Assembly (NCBI GenBank): GCA_003024785.1
Contig: PUQB01000015.1
Coordinates: 1,060,501-1,124,500 of the forward strand
Source: Selaginella tamariscina
Lineage: Eukaryota; Streptophyta; Lycopodiopsida; Selaginellales; Selaginellaceae
Reading direction: 5' to 3'
Length of the DNA: 64,000 nucleotides
Part shown: in pieces, positions 21,880-32,002 of the stretch
How the letters are laid out: each line of letters starts with the position of its first letter
Position numbering within the stretch: position 1 is the first letter of the stretch
The notes under the pieces: generated by a model
Seen by the model: only the letters and a program-made list of their open reading frames with translations
Told to the model about the DNA's origin: nothing
Database searches by the model: none
Position numbers and translations under genes: made by a program

Positions 21880-23460
21880 CAAGCTTAATATAAATATTAC
21901 ACATGTAAATTCAATGTGTTACATATACACAGATTGAGTACATATATCATACATGCGTTGAACATGATGTTTTCAATAAAGAAGCAACATATTTCTTCAG
22001 TTTGGTTTAGGGTTGTGCATGTGTGTGCATATGTGTTTTTGTAAGTTCTTGTAATGCGTGTGTAAATTTATGATTGTGTTTATATATGTGTGCAAAACAA
22101 ACATCGAATAATTAAGAAAATAAAATTAATAAACACACTAGGAACATATTTTAAATTATACATAATAATATATGATTTTATCTAATATATAGCCATATAT
22201 AGTTTTAATAATATATATTAATTTAATATTGATAAAAAGGTTTAACATTGAAATATTCTTGAAATAATAAGAAATTAATTGAGAAAATCCCATTAATATA
22301 TACAAATGTAAATTAAGTACTCAAATAATTAACTAAATTAATTATCATAATCATGTTTAATATTGGAATATTCTTGGAATAATAAGAAAATAATAAAGAA
22401 TATCCCATTAATATAAAGAAGATTAATTACTCAAGTAATTAAGGAAATGATATTATATATATATTATTAAAACTATATATGACTATATATTAGATAAAAT
22501 GATGTATTATTATGTATAATTTAAAATATGTTCATAGTGTGTATTAATTTAATATTGATAATAAGGTTTAACACATGAATATTCTTGAAATAATAACAAA
22601 TTAATTGAGAAAATCCCATTAATATATACAAATGTAGAATAATTACTGCAATAATTAAGAACAAGACTAATTTAATTATGATAATCAGGTTTAATATTAG
22701 AATATTCTTCAAATATTAATAAAATATTAAAGAATATCCCATTGATACTAGGAAATGAAAACTAAATACTCGAGTAATTAAGAAAATAATAATAATAAAC
22801 AGACTATGAATATATTTTAAATGATACATAATAATATATCAATTTATTTATTGTATAAGTATATATTTATATATATATATATAATATAAATATACTTGAA
22901 TACTAAGAATGTAGAATATAGTCTAAAATTTCGTAATATTAAACAGCTTGAATCACTTGAATAACATTAAATGCAATTTTAAAATACTCATTGGAACTGG
23001 AGAGTATATATGTCAGAGTGTCGGATATTTGTGTCAACTCATCTTAAATTTTATTTTCTGTTCTTTTTAAAAAATTTTGAATTTCTGACATATGTATTGT
23101 CGGTCTGACATGTAAATTTGAAAATGCATTTAATTTCCCACTCAAATTCAGATCTGGTTCTTTCTCCGGCAAGGGTTTCTTCATTTCTGTATTTTTCACT
23201 CTTTAGATCTTCTTTTTTCTTCATAGTGATCATCTCAGGAGCGAGATTAAATTGGGTGCTATTCTTTATAGGAAAGCACGGCGCCTTCAGTGCTGTTTAC
23301 AAGTAAGTATTATAAACAAATTTAAAAATACTTATTAAGATTCACTCTCTTACATTCTCTCTTAAAATTACAATTTAGGGGTTTAGAAATGCATTAGGAT
23401 TATAATATATTCCGTTAGGGATTTATCACGTTTAAATATCCTTTTAACTTAATATTCTAG
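21880..23460. other. AT-rich stretch with internal duplications
   Basis: Strongly AT-rich. Blocks such as ATATTCTTGAAATAATAAGAAATTAATT and GAGAAAATCCCATTAATATA recur near 22250, 22370, 22580 and 22700, and inverted copies of TATATAGTTTTAATAATATA occur near 22197 and 22460. A possible leader exon of the downstream transposase gene ends at a GTAAGTATT donor near 23301, but this is weak. Confidence 0.45.
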
Positions 23461-23469
23461 GTTAACCGG

Positions 23470-24387
23470 GGCGGCGGGATTAATCCGGCCATTTCTTTTT
23501 CGCCTCTTTGAAGAAGTGGCGGGATTAATCCCGCCACCATCTCCCGGGCAATGCTTCTCCGCCACTGAAAAAGAGTGGCGGGATTAATCCCGTCGATAAC
23601 CTTCTCAACTGATGAAGAGTTACCAGAATTTATTAGAAAGAGTTGTCGGCGGGATTAATCCCGCCAACCATTTTAGGAGGCAGGGAAGGGGTGGCGGGAT
23701 TAATCTCGCCACCACTTCACTGTTTTAAAGATTTGGGGACAGGATTTATCCCGAGATCTCTTTGAAATCATAGTTTTGGAGAGAGTTATGTGCGGATTTA
23801 ATCCCGCCACCCATTCCCCGTCGTAAGAATTGTGGGCGGGATTAATCCCGCCTTGGACTCCCTCCGACAAGGAAGAGCCGGCGGGATTAATCCCGCCGCC
23901 TCTTCCTCCGACGAGGAAGGGAGTCCGGCGGGATTAATCCCGCCGACTCTCTCCGGCGAGGATGAGTCGGCGGGATTAATCCCGCCGGACTCCCTTCCTC
24001 GTCGGAGAGAGTCGGCGGGATTAATCCCGCCGGACTCCCCCCGAGGAGGAAGAGGCGGCGGGATTAATCCCGCCGGCTCTTCCTTGTCGGAGGGAGTCCA
24101 AGGCGGGATTAATCCCGCCGACTCTCTCCGAAGGGGTTGAGTCGGCGGCGGGATTAATCCCGCCGGACTCCCTTCCTCGTCGGAGAGAGTCGGCGGGATT
24201 AATCCCGCCGGACTCCCCCCGAGGAGGAAGAGGCGGCGGGATTAATCCCGCCGGCTCTTCCTTGTCGGAGGGAGTCCAAGGCGGGATTAATCCCGCCGAC
24301 TCTCTCCGAAGGGGTTGAGTCGGCGGCGGGATTAATCCCGCCGACCGTTCCTCGTCGGAGGGATTCGTGGCGGGATTAATCCCGCCC
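23470..24387. repeat. Palindrome array 2 (same 18-mer, about 20 copies)
   Basis: The same GGCGGGATTAATCCCGCC repeat as array 1, period about 44-46 bp. The left part is decayed (for example CAGGATTTATCCCGAG near 23741); from 23836 rightward nearly every copy is perfect. Spacers here are GAGTCC/CTCTCTCCG/CTCGTCGGAG types that occur in both orientations, so many palindromes sit at the centre of longer imperfect inverted repeats (for example the arms around 23880-23898). The array ends about 140 bp before the first transposase exon. Confidence 0.95.
23987..24342. repeat. Perfect 178-bp tandem duplication inside array 2
   Basis: Bases 23987-24164 and 24165-24342 appear identical on reading, each holding four palindromes with four different spacers. 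An exact duplication shows a recent unequal exchange or replication slippage, in contrast to the decayed left part of the array. Confidence 0.85.
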
Positions 24388-24527
24388 ATCAGTTGTATTA
24401 ATCAAACATGAGATATTATCTCTAAACATAATTATGTATTATTGCATATGCATATTATTAAGTAACCGTAATTCAGATTTCTTAAAAATATTGCATAAAC
24501 AGATATCATAAATAATACAATTATTAT

Positions 24528-27500
24528 GTGCAGGACAATATGTTTAATACTGGAGATAAAGTATGTCTTCTTCGGAACAACGAGATAGTTGGTGTGGAAG
24601 TTCGAGATAATAATGCATCATGTCACAATATTTCCCAAGGATCTTGTGTGTACGTATGGGTGAACACCATTTTCAAGCATGTTGAGGTTCTGGGAATGGA
24701 ATTTGAGGAGGGTTCTCCTGTATTGTGGAATTTGGATGAAGTCAAGGCTGACACAAAATATGCAGAGTCACAAACAAATAGTAGCACGAGTTTACCAGAT
24801 GATGGCTTGCCTGCTGTGATGGATGAGGTGATTCTCTTTCTTCGTGAGATTGAAGTCGGAAGAGGCATCATCACAGCTATAAATCCAATGGAAGCAGTGT
24901 CAGAAGAGAAACTAGGGTCCGACTTCGTGGGTGTAGTTGTGACAGAGGTTTCACCTAATGGCACATTGTATCCTGGATCCCTCGTGAGGTGGCGAACATC
25001 TGAATTAAGACGGCAAGATGGTTCAACATATTCTGGGTTGGATTTCAATAATAACAACCCGGAAGAACAACTCATATTTGAAGAGGTTCCTTGCATTGGT
25101 CCTATTGTAAGAAAAAGGCGATTCATGGGTTGTAGATCTTCCCCTGCAAGTTTCAGCAAGAGGGTAAAGATGGATCCTACATCTTCCGAAAGTGTTACGA
25201 GCATTTCCACGATTGACTGTTGCAAGAAGAAGTGTTGTCAGATGGCAGACCGGAATGAAATTACCCAATGTAGACATGTCTTTCGTATGCTCACCCAAAA
25301 GCAAAGGCATGAGTTTGTATATGCTGCACTAACTGGGTGTATTGATGGAATGGCCTCGGACACAGGTTATCAGAGTACATCCATGGTATTTAATAAGGTG
25401 GCCATCTGCTTCAAAGCTTGGTACAGTATATACGGATCCCAAAGACCACGTTCTACCGTCGGAGGGATGAGTGGCTAGATGAGCGCGAACCTCAGTTCAT
25501 GGGAACACTGGCTTGGTCAAAACCCGCTCTCACATCATGGCAGCCATAGAGATACTCAAGGCTTTTGTGGAAGCAAATGCAGACAGGATGCCTCACAAAT
25601 GCCGAACCACAAATGCAGGGGTCAGGGAAAATCTCAAGGTTTTACCTTCAATCTACACTCAATTGAAACTGTGTGAACATGTGAACAAGTGCCTCAGTTT
25701 GATGGGGCTCCAAGCAATCTGCACTGGTACCTTCAACAACATATGGAATACTCATTTTAAGGATGTGGAGATTGCAAAACACTCTAGCTTTTCTAAGTGT
25801 GACACTTGTACATCATTGAAGGCTGCAGAGGCTTGTGCAAAAACCTTGGTGGAGATCACTACCATTCAAAGGAAGATGGAGGCCCACATGATTGCACAAC
25901 AAACTTGTCGGTCTCAGTACTATGCACACCGCATGCTTTCTGTGTCACGCCCATCAGAGTACCTGTGCTTGATCCATGACAAGATGGATCATTCAAAGAC
26001 CAGCATTCCAAAGCTCTTTGCAACACCAAAGTGCCTTGGAAATGTCATGAAACTTCCGATTTCTTTAACAGGTGTGCTAACACATGGACACGGTTGTGAG
26101 TCATATGGACACTTTTCACTTCCACATTGGTCTAGCGACTCCAATTTCACTATTGGGTCGTTAGCCATGTGTTTCAGAAACCTTGAAGCCCACTCACAGA
26201 CAATCCTATCAGTGATCTCAAAGTGAAGAAACAACACCTTCAACCTTTACATAATGCTCTCATGAACACGTCTGCACTTGAGGCTACTTGGGAATATGAG
26301 AGGCATTGTCAGCAACCTGCACAAAAAACAGATGGCCCTGTTGAGAGTTCAGGTTCAGTGGAGGGATCTAGCTCAAATAGTGTACATGTGTCCTCAACAT
26401 CAAATAAGCTTCCTCGTCATTTGCTTTTACAGATGGATAATTGTGCAGGCGAGAACAAAAATAGGTAAATCATTTTACTTAAGGGTTTCTCAAGCTCATA
26501 CTTACTTTTATTTTCTAGATATGTGCTAGCATACTTGTCAATGCTTGTTGCCAAAGGTGTGTTTGAAACAATCACGCTCAGTTTCCTTATGGTTGGTCAC
26601 ACTCATGAAGATATTGATGCGTTCTTCAGCAAGGTCTCCAACTCTACAAAAAGGACAAGTGCACTTACCTTACCGCATATGATGAATCTTTTTGAAAATT
26701 GCATCTCCAAAAAAAGTTGTGCTTTGCTTGTGACTGAGGTGCCAGACTTCAAAAAATTTCTCAAGGAGTATATAAAAGAAGGGAGTGATTCTTTAGTTGG
26801 TCACCTTGTGCCGCTACAATTCTTTTTCTCCATACGAGATGGTATACCTATTATGCAGTACAAGTTACGGCCATCAGAGCAGGAGTGGTTACCGAAAGAG
26901 GGCTTAATGCTCTTCAAAAGTGGAGAGGATGGAAAGCCACTTCTCCCAGAAGGACAACCAGACCCTATTCCATTGAGTGCCCAGCTCAAGGAACAAGAGG
27001 TTATTATTGATGGCATCAAAAAATATGTGGCATGGGTTCAAAAATCGATGCCAAAGAATTCTGATAAGGCAACTGGTTACTCAGAACTATATAAGCATGT
27101 GGTCAACTATTGGGAGACTGTTGTTCGAGAGTTGGAAGGGCCTACTGTCACAAGTACAGAATTGCAACACCCTTTCTGGCCTAAAACAAGGTGGCGAGAG
27201 GAGATTGAAATGACATCACTGAGCACAGACGACATAGAAGCCAGTAGTGATGTGGAAGTGCAAACCCCACACTTTGTTGGACAAAGGAACCAAAAACCTA
27301 AAGCATACTTTGATTGCTGCAAGGATCTTCAAAAACTAATGATGGTTCTCATTACTCCAGATGCGTCATATAATCAGCCTATTTGGATGGGTCAAATTAT
27401 CGACACACCTGAAGTAATCACAAAAAATAGTATTGTTAAGGTTGCATGGTTCAAACCACAAAAAAGGCGACACGAGAAGGAGAGCGAAAGATATAATGGA

Positions 27501-27647
27501 TGCCTAGAGAAAACATGGTCTCCCAATCAAAAAGACCCAGCATGTTTTATAAATGTTAAATCCATTCGATATGGGTGGATGTCAAGAAGCGTTGATAAAG
27601 TCACGATTAACAAAACTGCAAGGGAATGTATGTTTTCTGAAGCTTAA
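24528..27647 (+). CDS. DUF7869-type transposase-like gene with one intron and two frameshifts
   Basis: Reading starts after an acceptor (TTATTATGTGCAG) at about 24532. The N-terminal part (24534-25460) has two small beta-rich repeats (GDKVCLLRNNEIVGVEV; EVGRGIITAINPM) and a CCKKKCCQM cysteine cluster. A helix-turn-helix-like PKTTFYRRRDEW follows across a frameshift near 25430-25510. Next come FVEANADRMPHKCR, IWNTHFKDVEIAKHSSFSKC-type C-x2-C sequence, a first acidic site in CLIHDKMDHSK (about 25.97 kb), a second in LQMDNCAGENKNR (about 26.43 kb) and a third in MVGHTHEDIDAFFS (about 26.6 kb). This order matches the DUF7869 protein family, which I read as a likely DDE/D-type transposase. A second frameshift lies at about 26225. 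The C-terminal half runs uninterrupted from 26519 to the stop at 27647. Transcription diverges from the ParB-methyltransferase gene across the palindrome arrays. Confidence 0.78.
26465..26518 (+). other. 54-bp intron in the DUF7869-type gene
   Basis: GTAAATCATT...TTATTTTCTAG. Removing it joins ENKN-R (split codon AG|A) to YVLAYLSMLV in frame, the order expected for the conserved DN...ENKNR...hydrophobic helix segment. This supports expression as a spliced eukaryotic message. Confidence 0.88.
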
Positions 27648-28132
27648 AGCAATTACAAAATTTATTAAAAAATATTCATATATTTAATATTCATAATTAT
27701 TATAAACTCTTTAATAATAGTACCAAATTGTATACTTAACTATATAAATTTAAAAAATGATATGGAAGATTGACTATATTATTATAGGATTTTATATATA
27801 TATTATTACTACTACAAATTTTTAATTAATAATGTTATATTTAAATATTAATATTTTAATAACAACATCAATATTTATATAATGTACCTCTTATGCTCTT
27901 CCTTAATTGTTATATTAGGCAATATATTATATAATTTAATACATTCTACTTTTTAATGTTATTAATTTTTGTTCAATGAATGCTATAATTTATTAAAGGG
28001 TAGAATACAAAATAGAATATTCTAAAGAATATTCTCTTTTCAAACATATATTCTAAAGAATATTCCTTTAATATTAGAAAATGCTAATTAAATAGCTAAA
28101 ATTGCTAATTATTAGGAAATGGGACTATAGCC
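27648..28132. other. AT-rich spacer
   Basis: AT-rich sequence downstream of the transposase gene, with repeated AGAATATTCT palindromes near 28013-28065. No gene or clear element end was identified. Confidence 0.4.
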
Positions 28133-28235
28133 ATGCCCATTTTAGTTACAACTTGCATTTTGGCTTCTGTTGGTGGTGGAACTAAAGCAAGGATTGGTGT
28201 GTTCATTGAGGACTTCACAAATTGCACAATGGCTA
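28133..28235 (+). pseudogene. Left fragment of a coding relic split by the 28.2-41.2 kb LTR element
   Basis: An open frame (MPILVTTCILASVGGGTKA...) runs straight into the LTR at 28236. Its natural continuation is at 41235, so the 13-kb element interrupts it. The family is not recognised from this short piece. Confidence 0.45.
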
Positions 28236-28917
28236 TGGTCATCGGGGACTCTGCAGGCCAGATGTGGTGCTTCTCAGGAAGCTGCAGTGGTCGCCAGGAC
28301 GTTGTTGAGGGCGCCCAACCCTGGGGGTTCGGTCGGTATGCCGGCCTTACCTCAGGAGTAATGGAAGGTATTGGATAGTCTCTACCCGGACGCCGCGAGG
28401 GTTCGTGTACAGGTAAGGGGAGTTCTACTGAGATGACTGGGCAGAGAGTGTTGCGGGGTCCAGGAGTCGGGCAAGCGGGGAGTGCCCGCTTATGGGTGAA
28501 TAGAAGGAAAATGGATTATATATTGCTTGTCTGAATACCAACTATCTTCGACAGGGGAGCAAGATATAAGACGCAAACTTGACTCCTAAAACGACCCCGA
28601 CCCACTACCATCCTTCTGGTTATATAGTGGGTACCTACCACTAGTCCCTAGCTATAGGTGGCGCTCTCCCACTGGTCTGCCGTCTAGTGATAGAGTCCTG
28701 CCTGTCACATTTATGCGCCTCCCCATGCGTGCTGTCCTTCGTACCCTGGGTAGTTGGTCCAGACGATCAGATCTTTGCCCACTTATACCACCGCCTAACA
28801 CCGGTAGCCATCAGTCTGTACCTGAAGGACCTCCCCTTATCCGGTGCTTCGTCCAGCCGCTCGTTCACGCTGATGGCGACCTGCCGACTGGCCGCGATGA
28901 TAGGCCACCGTCAACCA
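28236..28917 (-). repeat. 3' LTR of the family B element
   Basis: A 682-bp block from TGGTCATCGGGGACTCTGC to CACCGTCAACCA, matching 40544-41229 along its whole length and, in reverse, the solo LTR at 9488-10168. Tips are TGGT/ACCA on the minus strand. Differences between the two copies include point changes and 1-bp indels. Confidence 0.9.
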
Positions 28918-30067
28918 GATGCCCGGACTTATTTGTTGGCATGTCCTCGGGCCATGTGCCCTAGTTATCTGCTCCTTGGAGCTCCCGGTACATGGTGATC
29001 TCGCTCTCTGTTGCCGCTAGTGTGGTTTTTAATGTGGTGATGGTTGCCTCTCTAAGCGCAATCACCCTTCAGAGCTTTGCCTCAGACCCTGTCTATTGCT
29101 CCCGAGCCTGCTGGAGCTGATCCTCCAGGTCCTGCATCCTTTTTTCGAGAGTATTGTAATTCTTGTTCCTTTGCCGCGAGGAGTTGCGCCTGTAGCTGGG
29201 TGTGTACCTCTAGCTCCCTGATGGTCCGGGTCGAGTCTTGTCCTGGCCGGCTGGCCTGGTGGCGCTCACTTCTAGCTTCCTGAGTAGGGGTCCCGATTGG
29301 CTGGTTGTAGGTGTGGTAATAGCTTTGGAGAGTTGAGTCTTTGTCAGTACTTCCCTTCTAACCGCCGTCAATTCTGCTTGTGCCTCAGCGAGCCCACACC
29401 TTCGTTCTAATCGAGCTTGACATTCTTGTATCTGTTGTTCCTTTTTGGCTATGACTCGGCTGCGGGCGTGCTGGTCATCGTTGAGTAGCCCTAGGAGAGT
29501 TTTGCACTCACTGTACAACCACTGGAAGTCCGCTCTCCTCTCACTCCAGTTTTCCCAGGCGTCCTTCATTCTCTTCATTGTCATCATACACAGTCGGCCC
29601 CCTTCATTCAGTAGCTCCTTAGCCCTTTGGGCAACTTCCCGGGCTCCCTGTCGCCGCTTCGTGAGTTCTATCACTATGTCCTCATGTTCCCTCGCCACTA
29701 CTGGAGGTCGAGGCCGTCATATATTGCCATGGCTTCGTCTAATTGGTCGAAGACCCCGCAAGCCTAGTATAGACCGTGGAGGTCCATCGTCCGTTGGCCT
29801 GGAAGTATTGGTAGTTACTCTCGTACTCGTCCTCGTCCTCGAGCTCGTCCTTTCCCTCCCTGGCTGGGCCCGATAGATTGCTCGATTGCGTCTGACGAGG
29901 ATTCCGGTAGTGGGGGTATTATAGCCAGGGGAATTGCGTGTATGGGTTCCTGCGTTACATACCCTGGTGATTCCTGGTCCGGAAGGATGCTACCTACCGC
30001 CTGTTCCTCTGTTGACGCCTGTTCTTTCATAGACGCCGGTCCCTCTGTTTCATAGACGCCGGTCCCT
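28918..30067 (-). CDS. Coiled-coil ORF and proline/acid-rich segment of the family B element
   Basis: The minus strand has an uninterrupted 162-codon frame (29698-29210) predicted to be almost wholly helical and charged (KRRQGAREVAQRAKELL; LLGLLNDDQHARSRV; AELTAVRREVLTKTQLSKA), consistent with a coiled coil. Before it, 30114-29815 is Pro/Ser/acid-rich and ends in an RGRGRVRE basic run. Neither resembles reverse transcriptase, integrase or a canonical gag. Position directly upstream of the 3' LTR suggests an additional structural or regulatory protein. The boundary at about 30067 is where the chromovirus interrupts the element. Confidence 0.5.
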
Positions 30068-30456
30068 CGACTATTCTTATCATTGGCAGGATCTTGCCTT
30101 TGAGATAGGGGCATGTCACTTCCAAGGAGTTAGTCAGATTCCTTGGTCCGAAAACCTGCCCGCAAGCTCAAAGACATTGCCCGAGTTCATGTTCTGCAAA
30201 ACTAGTGGTTGAGGCCTTGCTCCGGCTGCCTCAACCACGCCAAGCTAGGAACAACACCTAAAGCTCAGCTAGTCCGTGTATCCTGATTCACAAGGTGAGT
30301 CTCGTTCGTGGGCTTAGTCAGTTAGGGGTTTGAGTTTCTAAGGCTTGGGTTTCTAATACGGGTTACTTTACCAGTTCCGTGGGGTTTCCAAGAGAGGGGA
30401 TTCCAGGGTTGGCACCTGGCAAGCCGCCTTTGTGGCACCAGGTAAAAACTCTGACA
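30068..30456 (+). repeat. Truncated 5' LTR of the nested chromovirus
   Basis: Matches the last 389 bp or so of the LTR at 35832-36790 (GACTATTCTTATCATTGG to AAAACTCTGACA). The first roughly 570 bp are missing and family B sequence abuts directly, so a deletion removed the left end and its target-site copy. Confidence 0.88.
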
Positions 30457-30458
30457 AT

Positions 30459-30470
30459 TGGTATCGGAGC
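30459..30470 (+). other. Primer binding site of the chromovirus
   Basis: TGGTATCGGAGC, two bases after the LTR end CTGACA, similar to the plant initiator-Met-tRNA primer site TGGTATCAGAGC. Confidence 0.85.
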
Positions 30471-31086
30471 AAGTTCTCTGCGGTCAGTAGGACTGCCTTA
30501 AGTTGTAGGGTGTTTCAATGTTTAGATAACTCTAAATTTTGATATACTCTATTGCTTTGGTTGACATGTCTGTATTCTGCGCAGAGAGTTTGATCCTGTG
30601 AGTTGTCAAACTTCGGAGAACACTTGCTCAGTGAGTCGGCGTGAGATTCTAGGTATGTCCGAAAGTCTTATGCTAGTTTAAGCTGATGTGTGTGGGTGTA
30701 CAACCTGTGCAGGGTGTTTCCAGTTTCACATTGGGAATATTCCAAGCATATTCTCCGAGTGTTGACACTAGGGTTCAATACGATGAGCAAGAGAAAGCAA
30801 CCAGAGCCTGAGGCAGAGAGGGCTGTCGCAGGCTCAAAATGAGGAGATGGATGAGGCTGATCCAGGTCGACCCCCTAGAGTTAGACAACGACCTGGTTGG
30901 CGAGAAATAATGATGGATGCCCTAAACGAACTTCGAGGGGATTTTGGGTTGAACGACCGAATCGATAATGTTGCCGTTCGGATTCCGAATACTGCAGTGC
31001 CAGATGTTCCGCAACCAGACACACAAAAAGAAGAAGAAGCATGACTCAGAGTCAGGTTCCTCTGAATCAGATTCTTCGACGGAAGG

Positions 31087-31938
31087 GTGGTAGGTCCCAG
31101 TAAATTCAAACCGGTAAAGCCTTCGAATTTCATGGGTTCAAAGGATTACAAGGTTTTGGATGACTGGTTGTATGATATGGAAAGCTATTTCGAGGCTGCT
31201 TCCGTGAGAAAGACAGAAAAGGTTGCATGTGCCAAGCAGTTTCTTAAAGAAGAAGCTAAGACTTGGTGGCGAATTGTTGAAGGTGAACGTGGATACCGAA
31301 ACAGCTGGAAGCACATGAAAAAGGAGATCAAAAAGCAGTATATGCCGGATGATCTCGGTTTGCGATTGCGTGCTGACCTGGCACTTTGTCAACAGGGAGT
31401 TCGGGGAAGTCCAATGGACCACGTTATCGATTCGAAAGTGTACGGCGATTGGTGCCAAATATGAGTGATGATGAAGCTCGAAGTTGCTTCATGGCTAGCT
31501 TGAATGAGAAGACGAAGAGAAATCTTAAGGTACAAGCCAACAAGCTATCGGGAATGTCAAGAGGCAGCTCAAAAGGTTGCTTATGGCATGTCGTTAGAAG
31601 ACTTGTACAAAGGGGAGGAAGCAAAACCTAAACCAAGGAAGTTTCCTCCAAAGTCTGGGTTCAGAAGGTTTGATAGGCGACCAGATCAATCGCCATCAAT
31701 TCGAAGTGCAAGTCCCTTTGTCGGCAGTTCCAAGTTTTCGGACACATCAAGACCCACCGGATTTCGGAAACCATTGGCGTTACCACCTCCTCAGCAGGCC
31801 AAAGGATCGGCTCCAAAGTCTGCTCCCCCGCGTTCCGCAGGCGGGGTTGTGAAATGTTATAATTGTAACAAGCCTGGTCATTTTGCTAAAGAGTGTAGGC
31901 ACCCTCACAACAATCAGGACATTTCAAGGCGATGGTAG
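31087..31938 (+). pseudogene. Chromovirus gag (frameshifted)
   Basis: Three overlapping frames give one gag protein: PVKPSNFMGSKDYKVLDDWL and KTWWRIVEGERGYR at 31087-31450 (retrotransposon gag fold with the W-W pair), SDDEARSCFMASLNEKTKR at 31386-31550, then a basic linker and a zinc knuckle CYNCNKPGHFAKEC (C-x2-C-x4-H-x4-C) near 31855-31897. At least two 1-bp shifts are needed to read through. The start of gag is probably near 30782 (ATGAGCAAGAGAAAG), where another frameshift intervenes. Confidence 0.85.
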
Positions 31939-32002
31939 AAGAGGAAGTTGCTGAACCAGAAACGCTTGAAGATCCGGAAGATGAGTCAGAAGAGGTAATG
32001 TT

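Noticed and set aside
18430-24387. CRISPR array (short repeats with spacers at regular intervals)
   Set aside because: The setting is eukaryotic with introns and LTR elements, no cas genes are present, the repeat is a perfect palindrome of only 18 bp, and spacers are related to one another and to their reverse complements.
18821-24389. Open frames made of Gly-Gly-Ile-Asn-Pro-Ala and Ala-Gly-Leu-Ile-Pro-Pro repeats
   Set aside because: They occur on both strands because the DNA repeat is self-complementary; they have no other coding signal.
24623-25225. A 200-codon minus-strand open frame opposite the DUF7869-type gene
   Set aside because: It is a shadow frame; the plus strand carries the recognisable protein order and splice sites.
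30834-31133. Minus-strand 99-codon frame over chromovirus gag
   Set aside because: It is antisense to the gag leader and has no domain.
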